Shown here: one piece after another, positions 8,132 to 14,978 of the stretch
How positions within the stretch are numbered: the first letter of the stretch is position 1
Layout: each line of letters begins with the position of its first letter
NCBI GenBank assembly: GCA_003168255.1
Contig: PMSU01000112.1
Location: 1-39,047, forward strand
DNA length: 39,047 bases
Reading direction: 5' to 3'
From: Actinomycetota bacterium
GTDB taxonomy: Bacteria > Actinomycetota > Actinomycetes > Streptosporangiales > Streptosporangiaceae
Made by a program: the position numbers and the translations under genes
The notes under the pieces: generated by a model
The model's input: only the letters and a program-made list of their open reading frames with translations
The model's database searches: none
Told to the model about the DNA's origin: nothing

Positions 8132-8770
8132 CTACCTCAGGGGATGGTGATCGAGCAGAGACGGGTACAGGCACGCATTGCTGCCCGAACCGGATGGCAT
8201 ACATGTTGCTTTGCCGGTGGCGGCATGATCAGAATACTCGCTGCCGTTCGGAATGAACAATGCGTACATAAAGTATGCATGGGAAATGGTATCGCCGTAC
8301 AATGGGACATAAGAGGTCGGGGTCATGCTTCCACTGTGAGGCGGTGCAAGATTCCCAGTCTTGCCATTTCCGCATTCATTCTGAGTTCTGTAACAGAGCG
8401 TGTTCCAGGTTAGATATATATCGGTGAAAACGGAGCTGAATCCAGTCGTGACCACATTCGCGATTCCGTACGACGTCCTGCTCGAGAGGGCTCCTGGATT
8501 GGTCTTCAGGTCTGCCTCCAGCCTATCTACTGTCTCGCAGGTTGGATCGCAGTCAACGCCATCTAGTTCCAGATCCAGATCACACCAGGCGGTGAACCAG
8601 GTCTCGCCTTCGTAGGTAGTTGAGTAGCAGGCGGTACCCCGGGTTGCCCAGGTCATAGGCGCTACTTGCGGTACCGTTGCGGTGGCTAGAGCGCGCGATT
8701 GCCGAGCTTTTACTGAACGAGCCAGTGCCAGCGCCGCCCGGAGTTCTGGAATCGTAGCGCGAACATTCAC
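8132..8770 (-). CDS. Unknown protein with eight cysteines (island gene 1)
   Basis: Up to 212 residues from GTG 8770. The start is uncertain: the first ~35 residues (RATIPELRAALALARSVKAR) look like a poor or frame-disturbed signal peptide, and an overlapping frame opens at 8780. The body has eight Cys (TACYSTTYEGETWFTAWCD, DCDPTCETVDRLEAD, LCYRTQNECGNGKTG, GKATCMPSG, NACLYPS), a pattern expected of a disulfide-bonded extracytoplasmic protein. It also has a striking SHAYFMYALFIPNGSEY segment. I do not recognise the family. It is the first gene of the island operon, with a 9-nt gap to the next. Codon use is less GC-biased than in the neighbours outside the insert. Confidence 0.5.
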   Translation of the reverse strand: MNVRATIPELRAALALARSVKARQSRALATATVPQVAPMTWATRGTACYSTTYEGETWFTAWCDLDLELDGVDCDPTCETVDRLEADLKTNPGALSSRTSYGIANVVTTGFSSVFTDIYLTWNTLCYRTQNECGNGKTGNLAPPHSGSMTPTSYVPLYGDTISHAYFMYALFIPNGSEYSDHAATGKATCMPSGSGSNACLYPSLLDHHPLR

Positions 8771-8929
8771 TACAGACCATAGCAGTTAATTACCTACCGG
8801 GCAAGATTTTTGTAAAGTATTTTCTGTCCTCCCTGCAACTCCAGCCCCGCCGGGACACAACCAGACCGGTGCCTGGCAAACCTTCTGGTCAGAGGCCAAT
8901 GGCTTGACCTGCTACCAAAAATGCTTGAC

Positions 8930-8958
8930 TGATGTCACGATCGTCAACGTCGCGATGC
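8930..8958 (+). repeat. Right copy of the 29-bp imperfect repeat flanking the island
   Basis: Matches 6842-6870 at 24 of 29 bases and marks the point where MFS similarity resumes. Confidence 0.75.
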
Positions 8959-10316
8959 CGACAATCGGCAGCAGCCTGCACGCGTCCGGCGCCGCGCTAC
9001 AACTGGTTGTGGCCGGCTACATGGTGAGCTACGCGATGCTGCTGATCACCGGCGCCCGGCTCGGCCAGCTATACGGCCGGCGACGGCTGTTCCTGGCCGG
9101 CGTCGCCCTGTTTACCGTCAGCTCCCTGGCCTGCGGCCTGGCGCCGGGGATAGTAGTGCTGATCACCGCGCGGTTCGTCCAGGGCGCAGGGGCGGCCGCG
9201 ATGGTGCCGCAGATCATCAGCGTCATCCAGGCACGCTTTTCCGGTGCCGCCAGAGCCAAGGCGCTCAGCGCCTACTCGGCGGTGCTGGCCGGCGGGTTCG
9301 TCGCCGGCCAGGTTCTCGGCGGCGTAATTGTCAGCGCGAACCTATTCGGTGCGCAGTGGCGGCCGATCTTTCTCGTCAACGTGCCAATCGGGCTGGCCGT
9401 GCTGGCGCTGGTACCGCGCGTGATCCCGCCGGATGAGCGGGCACCGGCCCAGGCTGGCCGCCGCCTGGACCTGGCTGGCCTGGCCGTGGCCGTCCCTGCC
9501 GTCTTCCTCATCGTGCTGCCGCTCGTCCTGCGCCACCAGGAGGGCTGGCCGTGGTGGGTGCCGGCCGGCATCGCCGCCGGCCTCATGCTGGCCGCGGCGT
9601 TCGTCTGGGTCGAGCGCTGGGTGGCGGCACGCGGCGGCGATCCGCTGCTGATCCTCGGCGTGCTTCGGTCACCTGGCATCGTCTCCGGGCTCGGCACCGT
9701 CGTGCTGGCGATGGTCGCGTATGGCGGCTTCCTGTTCAGCCTCTCGCTGCACCTGCAATCCGGGCTGGGGGACAGCGCGCTGCGGGCCGGCCTGACGTTC
9801 GCGCCGTCCGCTGCGACGTTCGGACTATGCGGATATTTCTGGCGAAGGCTGCCGGAACGATTTCATCACCTGCTGACTCCGGCCGGGCTCGGAGTAGCCG
9901 CGGTAGCCGAGATCGTCCTGGGCCTTGACCTGCGCACGGGAACCCGTGGCGGGCTGCTCCTGCCGGTGGTCCTGCTGGTGCTCGGCGCGGGCCTCGGGAC
10001 GGGTTACAGCCCGCTGATCACGCATGCGCTCGCGCGCGTGCCGCTGGCCGATGCCGCGGATGCCAGCGGGCTGCTGACCACGATGCTGCAGCTCGGGCAG
10101 GTGACCGGCGTCGCGGCGTTCGGAAGTCTCTTCCTCAGCCTGGCCGCTAGGGCCGGGCGAGGCGCGCACCAAGCGGTGCAGGCCGGTCTGCCCTCTTCAC
10201 CGCACGCGATCGCGGTGACCTCTGGCTGGCTGGCCGTGCTCTTCGCCATCGGTGCCGTGACCGCGCTGCCGCTGTCGCGCACGGTGGCGAGAGCACGGCG
10301 GCCCGCCGGGGCGTGA
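8930..10316 (+). pseudogene. 5'-truncated MFS (DHA2-type) multidrug exporter
   Basis: From DVTIVNVAMPTIGSSL onward the frame is intact for about 460 residues with the expected features of 14-helix drug/H+ antiporters: GYMVSYAMLLITGARLGQLY, GRRRLFLAG (motif A), RFVQGAGAAAMVPQ (motif C region) and a series of long hydrophobic helices to the end. The first helix is missing; the open frame extends upstream only to a TTG at 8904, with residues (TCYQKCLT) unlike any MFS N-terminus. The matching start lies at 6729, on the other side of the island. Because the coding body shows no stops or frameshifts, the break is probably recent, or a shortened protein is still made. Confidence 0.75.
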
Positions 10317-10364
10317 TAGCGGCGCATCTCAGCCCGGCGAACGGGGTTGCCGTCCCGGCTATCG

Positions 10365-10374
10365 AGATATATCT
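10365..10374 (+). promoter_or_regulatory. AGATATATCT palindrome upstream of the DUF1707 gene
   Basis: A perfect 10-bp AT-rich palindrome in GC-rich surroundings, 43 bp before the start at 10418. ATAT-centred palindromes of this kind are typical binding sites of PadR-type repressors and often precede DUF1707 genes. Whether such a regulator binds here is inference. Confidence 0.4.
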
Positions 10375-10417
10375 TGGTTGGTGTCGGGACCAGCCCAGTT
10401 CGGGCACGGAGGGGCAG

Positions 10418-10966
10418 ATGGCTACGGAACACAACATCCGCGTCAGCGACGCCGACCGGGATTTTACGGCCGCGCAACTGCGCGAGCACTATGCCCAGGG
10501 CAGGCTCACGCTGGATGAGCTGCACGAGCGACTCGACCGGGCATTCACGTCCAGGACGGGTACCGACCTTAACGCCGTGACCTCCGATCTTCCCTACGCG
10601 GTGCCGTCTGGCGTGCTGCCATCGGATGGCGTACGGCACGGCAGCTCCGGCCCGTCGGGCCGGGCAGGCCAGGGATGGAACCGCCGGGACTGGAATGGCC
10701 CGGGGCAGGGCGGCCGGAGTGGTGACTACCATCACCGATACGGGCGCAGGTCTTCCGGGGGCTCGTTCCTGAGGATCCTCCCGGTGCTGCTGGCAGTGTG
10801 GGCCTGTTTCGCCCTGTTGGGCGTCTTCGGGTTCGGTTTCGGAGGCGGCCCGTCTGTGGTTGTGATCGTCTTGGCCGTGCTGTCCGCGATCCGCTGGATC
10901 TTCGGGCGGCGCCGCCGGGGACCGGCACGCCCGGCACGCCGTGGCGGCCGCGGCCGGCCCTTCTGA
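10418..10966 (+). CDS. DUF1707 membrane-anchored protein
   Basis: 182 residues from ATG 10418 behind GGAGGGGCAG; the longer open frame upstream has no similarity. Residues 1-60 form a DUF1707 domain (IRVSDADRD, LREHYAQGRLTLDELHERLD, AFTSRTGTDLNAVTSDLP), which is short, helical and widespread in actinobacteria. A Gly/Arg/Ser-rich linker follows. Two hydrophobic segments (about residues 115-160: LRILPVLLAVWACFALLGVF and VVVIVLAVLSAIRWIF) and a very basic tail, GRRRRGPARPARRGGRGR, end the protein. The domain is usually thought to act in regulation or at the membrane, but its function is not established. It is convergent with the beta-clamp gene. Confidence 0.85.
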   Translation: MATEHNIRVSDADRDFTAAQLREHYAQGRLTLDELHERLDRAFTSRTGTDLNAVTSDLPYAVPSGVLPSDGVRHGSSGPSGRAGQGWNRRDWNGPGQGGRSGDYHHRYGRRSSGGSFLRILPVLLAVWACFALLGVFGFGFGGGPSVVVIVLAVLSAIRWIFGRRRRGPARPARRGGRGRPF

Positions 10967-11003
10967 CAGTCTGTCCCGACCTGACTGACGACGAGCGCGC
11001 CGG

Positions 11004-12284
11004 TCAGGTGCTGCCGGGCATGCGAAGCGGTACGACCAGGTAGCGAAAGCCTGGTGTCCCGTTATCGCTTCCAGGCACCGGACCGCCGCCAGTCTCGTCG
11101 GCGGACCCCTCGCCGGGTACCCAGGTGATCACCGCGGGCCGGACGGCGCTGGTGAACTCGATCCGGATCCTGCCTGAATCGGCTGCCCGGCCGGCGGCGG
11201 TGTCCTCAGGCTCGCTCGCCCCTGACCTGCCCTCGCCAGCACTCCCGGGCGTTGCCGCCGCGTGCAGCCCGTCCAGCAGGTACTGCGGGTTGAAGGCGAT
11301 TACCCGCTCATCCCCCGCGAAGGCCGCGGGAACACGCTCGACCGCCCGGGCCTGGCCCTGGCTTCCTGCCTCGATCACGACCTCGTCGTCGCCGAACGCG
11401 AGCCGGACCGGGCTACCGCGCTCGGCCACAAGCGCCACGCGCCGCACTGCCTCGATGAGCGGTCCTGGCGCTATGTCCGCTCGCGAGCCGAACTCCGCGG
11501 GAAACCTCGAGGAGTACTTGAGGAACTCGCCGCCGAGCAGCCGGGTGGTCAGCCGGCGCCCAGCGCCCTCGAAGCCGATCATGCCGTCGGCCGCCGGTGG
11601 GCCTGATCCGCCGCCCGCGCCGGGACCCGCGGCGTCGTGCAAGGCGATCGCGACCGGCCCCCCCGACGTCATCGTCCGCGCCGCATCGGCGAGCGCCCTT
11701 GCCGGTATCAGCGCGGTCGCCCGCAGGTCCGCCCTGGCCGGGGTCCAGGACAGCTCCCGGACGGCAAGCCGGTAGCGGTCGGTCGCGGCCAGCGTGATGG
11801 TCTCGCCCTCGATCTCGGCAAACACGCCGGTCAGCATCGGCAGGGTGTCGTCCCTGCTGGCCGAAGGCGCGACCTGGCTCACCGCCGCCGCGAACTCGGC
11901 GCCCGCTACGGTGCCGGCCGGCGGCGGCAGCTCGGGTAGCGACGGGTAGTCCTCCACCGGCAGCTTGACCAGCGTGAACTCGGCGGCGCCGCAGCTCAGC
12001 CCGACCGAGTCCGCATCAGACTCGAACTCGGCCTGTCCGCCAGCCAAGCTACGGGTGATCTCAGCGAGCAGGCGGCCTGGAACCAGGGCCGTGCCCGGCT
12101 CCGCGACATCCGCGCTGGCCTCGAACCGCGCCGAAACGTCGTAGTCGAAGCAGGACAGCGCCAGTCCTTCGCCGACCTCCAGCAGCATGCCGGACAGCAC
12201 GGGCACGACAGGTCGCGCAGGCAGTGCGCGTGCCACCCAGGCCACCGCCTCAGCAAGCGCGTCCCGCTCGATCCGGAATCTCAT
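11004..12284 (-). CDS. dnaN: DNA polymerase III beta subunit (sliding clamp) homologue, stand-alone copy
   Basis: 426 residues from ATG 12284 behind GGAGG. All three clamp domains are present: MRFRIERDALAEAVAWVARA and PVLSGMLLE at the N-terminus, KLPVEDYPSLPELP near 115, PMLTGVFAEIEGETITLAA followed by TDRYRLAVREL near 150-180, FLKYSSRFPAEF near 260, and YLVVPLRMP at the end. Clamps encircle DNA and tether the polymerase. No dnaA, recF or gyrase genes are nearby, so this is probably a second clamp rather than the copy at the origin. Two Gly/Pro/Ser-rich insertions (about 215-232 and 345-410) are longer than usual; the second sits just before the last strand. It may serve repair or a specialised polymerase, but that is inference. 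Confidence 0.88.
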   Translation of the reverse strand: MRFRIERDALAEAVAWVARALPARPVVPVLSGMLLEVGEGLALSCFDYDVSARFEASADVAEPGTALVPGRLLAEITRSLAGGQAEFESDADSVGLSCGAAEFTLVKLPVEDYPSLPELPPPAGTVAGAEFAAAVSQVAPSASRDDTLPMLTGVFAEIEGETITLAATDRYRLAVRELSWTPARADLRATALIPARALADAARTMTSGGPVAIALHDAAGPGAGGGSGPPAADGMIGFEGAGRRLTTRLLGGEFLKYSSRFPAEFGSRADIAPGPLIEAVRRVALVAERGSPVRLAFGDDEVVIEAGSQGQARAVERVPAAFAGDERVIAFNPQYLLDGLHAAATPGSAGEGRSGASEPEDTAAGRAADSGRIRIEFTSAVRPAVITWVPGEGSADETGGGPVPGSDNGTPGFRYLVVPLRMPGST

Positions 12285-12325
12285 TCCACCGCCTCCGTCA
12301 ATGATCCTGGCATGCCCGTCCGACA

Positions 12326-12603
12326 ATGGTGGCCATTGCCGAGGCGGGCTGGGCGGGCAAGCTCATATCTCTCGCCACCGGATGGCCCGTCCCCGTCCAG
12401 CCAGTCATCGTGTTCGTCGGCGCGCGCAACTTCACTGCGGCGGGGGCGGGCCCGCGGATGTCGCGGTGCTGCCTTCGGCGCGTGCGCTGCGCCGGTGGCT
12501 GCGCAGGCAGCCCGCCGTGCTCGGCCCGGGCCAGGTCGCGGCCATCTATGCCGCCGCCAGGCGGCCGGGCACGTGGCAACGCTCAGCCCAGCGACCGCCC
12601 TGA
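12326..12603 (+). pseudogene. Remnant of a NERD-domain (nuclease-related) protein, C-terminal part, frameshifted
   Basis: One frame from 12326 gives VAIAEAGWAGKLISLATGWP and VQPVIVFVGARNFT; after about 12440 the similarity moves to another frame, giving PADVAVLPSARALRRWL, then RRQPAVLGPGQVAAIYA and ARRPGTWQ, ending at 12603. Joined, this resembles the last third of actinobacterial NERD-domain proteins. The N-terminal part is absent; the divergent clamp gene starts 42 bp away. A run of G and C at 12437-12460 is a likely frameshift site. It is most probably a dead fragment. Confidence 0.5.
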
Positions 12604-12671
12604 CAGCGGGACGGCAAGCAGACCGGAGACGGGCACCGGCGCCGCGGGCTCGCTTGGCCTGAACATAGCGG

Positions 12672-12932
12672 TCAGAGCAGGCCGGGCGGCACCGACGCCA
12701 GGGTCGCCTCGATCGCCTTCGCCAGCGCCCGTGCCGACTCCGCGGTCAGTTCCACGGCAACCCGCGCCGACGGCCCGCGGCCAGGGTTGAGGAAGTCGAT
12801 GTTGAGCGTGTGCTCGGCAGCGGCGTGCACCGGGTGGTCGAAGTAGACGGTGGCCTCGCTCAGGCCAAACCACCCGTCAGCTCCCTTGCCGCTCCCGGTG
12901 ACCTCGATCTTCTCGGTGAGATACGTGCACAT
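12672..12932 (-). CDS. DUF6295 family small protein
   Basis: 86 residues from ATG 12932; the longer frame upstream overlaps the hydrolase gene. The sequence MCTYLTEKIEVTGSGKG, WFGLSEATVYFDHPVHA, EHTLNIDFLNPGRGPSAR and VAVELTAESARALAKAI is the highly conserved pattern of this actinobacterial family, whose function is unknown. It has one Cys at position 2, no signal peptide and no membrane segment. It lies 14 bp downstream of a dienelactone hydrolase on the same strand and is probably co-transcribed with it, as these small proteins often are with hydrolase or oxidoreductase genes. Confidence 0.8.
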   Translation of the reverse strand: MCTYLTEKIEVTGSGKGADGWFGLSEATVYFDHPVHAAAEHTLNIDFLNPGRGPSARVAVELTAESARALAKAIEATLASVPPGLL

Positions 12933-12946
12933 GACCAGTGCCCCCC

Positions 12947-13690
12947 TCAGCCGGCCAGGTAACGGCCGAACCACTCCCAGATCCGCTGCCAGCCTTCGTT
13001 CGCCGCCTCTGGGCGGTAGGCGGGCCTGTCCACCGCGAAGAACGCGTGCCCGGCGCCCTCATAGGTGTGGAATTCGTAGGTCTTGCCCTGCGCGGTGAGC
13101 TCCTTCTCCAGCTCGGCGGTCTGCTCGGGCGACGGATGCTGGTCTTCCGCGCCGAACAGGCCAAGCAGCGGGCAGGACAGGTCCTTGGTCAGGTGGACGA
13201 TGGGCCCCACCTTCAGCGGCATGCCCTCTGGCGGCGTGCCGACAACGAAGGCGCCGTAGCAGTCCACGGCGGCGTCAAGCTGCAGGCTGCACGCGGCGAG
13301 GAAGGACTGGCGCCCGCCCGAGCAGTAGCCGATCACGCCGACCTTGCCGTTAGAGGTTGGCAGCGAGCGCAAGTACGCCGCCGCGCCCCCGACGTCGCCG
13401 ACCAGTCGCTCGTCCGGAACGCCGCCCCTGGCCCGCGCGGTCGCGGCGGCGTCGTCCGGGCTGGCCCCAGGCGCCTCCCGGGTGTAGAGATTCGGGCAGA
13501 GTGCGGCGTAGCCGGCTGCCGCGAACTTCCTGGCGATTTCCTTGGTTGACGCGTCGTAGCCCGGCATGTGATGGATCACCACCACGCTGCCGAACGGGCC
13601 CGGGCCCAGCGGCCTGGCAAGGTAGCCCTCGATCACATCACCGCCGTGCCCGGTGATGCCAATGGTCTCCGCCATCATCGCGTCGTACAT
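12947..13690 (-). CDS. Dienelactone hydrolase family protein
   Basis: 247 residues from ATG 13690 (AGAGGA upstream); an in-frame ATG five codons later (MAETIGITG) is an alternative. It is an alpha/beta hydrolase with the Cys nucleophile of this family: VGVIGYCSGGRQSFLAA (Cys123), an Asp in FGAEDQHPS (Asp183) and a His in YEGAGHAFF (His215). The N-terminal SVVVIHHMPGYDASTK is the usual oxyanion-hole strand-turn. Dienelactone hydrolases open lactones in chlorocatechol breakdown, but most relatives act on other small esters or lactones, so the substrate is open. It is cytoplasmic and probably in an operon with the DUF6295 gene. Confidence 0.9.
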   Translation of the reverse strand: MYDAMMAETIGITGHGGDVIEGYLARPLGPGPFGSVVVIHHMPGYDASTKEIARKFAAAGYAALCPNLYTREAPGASPDDAAATARARGGVPDERLVGDVGGAAAYLRSLPTSNGKVGVIGYCSGGRQSFLAACSLQLDAAVDCYGAFVVGTPPEGMPLKVGPIVHLTKDLSCPLLGLFGAEDQHPSPEQTAELEKELTAQGKTYEFHTYEGAGHAFFAVDRPAYRPEAANEGWQRIWEWFGRYLAG

Positions 13691-13879
13691 GGGCGTCCTC
13701 TTCCGTCAGCGGCCACGACCGTTATGTCTGCGCAATTGAGTTCTGGCAATCCGCCCTTATCTTGCCAGGCGCCGGTATGTCGCCGGCCAGCCCGCCCCCC
13801 GATGCCGGACCGCCGGCCAGATGAGACACGCCTCCATGATCAGCGCACTGGCGTGTTCATGCCCTGGCAGACTCCTGTC

Positions 13880-14956
13880 ATGACCTACGTCGCCGCGCCT
13901 GACCGGTATGAGCAGATCCCCTACCGCCGCTGCGGGCGCAGCGGGATCAAGCTGCCCGAGGTGTCCCTCGGGCTCTGGCACAACTTCGGCAACGACCGGC
14001 CGTATGACACCCAGCGGGCCACCGTGCTGCGCGCGTTCGACCTGGGCATCACGCACTTCGACCTGGCCAACAACTATGGCGGCAGCACGCTCAGCACCTC
14101 CGACGACCCTTTGGGAAGGCTGAAGTACGGGTCCCCCTACGGCTCAGCCGAGATCAACTTCGGCCGCATTATGCGCGAGGACCTGCGCCCCTACCGCGAC
14201 GAGCTGATCATCTCGACCAAGGCCGGCTATGACATGTGGCCGGGCCCGTACGGTGAGTGGGGGTCGCGCAAGTATCTGCTGGCCAGCCTGGATCAGTCGC
14301 TGGCCAGGATGGGCCTGGATTACGTGGACATTTTCTATAGTCACAGATTCGACCCGAATACGCCGCTCGAGGAGACGATGGGCGCCTTGGATACGGCTGT
14401 CCGTTCGGGAAAAGCGCTTTACGCGGGCATCTCTTCTTATTCTGCCGAACGAACGCAGGAGGCGAGCCGGATACTCGGCCGGCTTGGCACGCCGTTGCTG
14501 ATCCATCAGCCCTCATACTCGATGCTGAACCGCTGGATCGAGGGGGGATTGCTGGACGTGCTCGGCCGCGAGGGCGTCGGCTGTATCGCGTTCTCGCCGC
14601 TGGCGCAGGGCGTGCTCACCGGCAAATATTCCGACGGCATCCCGGCGGGCTCTCGGGCGAGCCAGGATTCCTCGCTGTCGGAGGATCAGCTCAGCGAGCA
14701 GACGCTGGGGCACGTGCGGGCCCTGGCCGGCATCGCCCGCGACCGCGGCCAGTCGCTGGCTCAGCTCGCGCTGTCCTGGGCCCTGCGCGACGAGCGGGTC
14801 ACCTCGGTGCTGATCGGCGCGAGCAGCGTGGCGCAACTCGAGGAGAACGCCGCTGCCGCGGGCAGCGCCGGGTTCACCGACGAGGAGCTTGCTGCCATCG
14901 ACCGGGACGCCGTGGAGGCGGGGATCAACATCTGGGCCGCTTCAAGCGCAGGCTAG
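13880..14956 (+). CDS. Aldo/keto reductase, YghZ / glyceraldehyde-3-phosphate reductase type
   Basis: 358 residues from ATG 13880; an ATG at 13859 in the same frame is possible, and neither has a strong ribosome-binding site. NADPH-dependent reductase with a TIM barrel. The tetrad residues are visible: Asp and Tyr in ITHFDLANNYG, Lys in IISTKAGYDMWPGPYGEWG, His in IFYSHRFDP. The GPYGEWGSRK segment and the overall length match the AKR14 (YghZ) branch, which reduces L-glyceraldehyde 3-phosphate and methylglyoxal. The C-terminal SVLIGASSVAQLEENA is the cofactor-phosphate site. It is convergent with the flavoenzyme gene and divergent from the hydrolase gene. A detoxifying role is inferred from the family. 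Confidence 0.92.
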   Translation: MTYVAAPDRYEQIPYRRCGRSGIKLPEVSLGLWHNFGNDRPYDTQRATVLRAFDLGITHFDLANNYGGSTLSTSDDPLGRLKYGSPYGSAEINFGRIMREDLRPYRDELIISTKAGYDMWPGPYGEWGSRKYLLASLDQSLARMGLDYVDIFYSHRFDPNTPLEETMGALDTAVRSGKALYAGISSYSAERTQEASRILGRLGTPLLIHQPSYSMLNRWIEGGLLDVLGREGVGCIAFSPLAQGVLTGKYSDGIPAGSRASQDSSLSEDQLSEQTLGHVRALAGIARDRGQSLAQLALSWALRDERVTSVLIGASSVAQLEENAAAAGSAGFTDEELAAIDRDAVEAGINIWAASSAG

Positions 14957-14978
14957 GCCACCGGGCCGGGCCCCCGGC

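Larger units (their letters stand above)
6871..8929. mobile_element. 2.06-kb inserted island splitting the MFS exporter locus
   Basis: Between the two MFS pieces lies sequence visibly richer in A and T than its surroundings. It carries three tightly packed minus-strand genes (8770 to 7044). The edges, 6871-7043 and 8771-8929, hold no recognisable gene. No transposase, integrase or convincing terminal inverted repeats were seen, so the way it arrived is unknown. The flanking sequence is a 29-bp imperfect repeat contributed by the MFS genes themselves, which allows recombination between two related MFS genes as an alternative to a mobile element. The term mobile element is used here only for an apparent insertion. 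Confidence 0.5.

Noticed and set aside
6978..8805. TTACCTA direct repeats followed by CTTGCCCGG / CCGGGCAAG inverted repeats around the island genes
   Set aside because: The order (repeat then inverted arm on both sides) does not fit transposon ends, the match is only 8-9 bp, and both lie inside the insert rather than at its edges.
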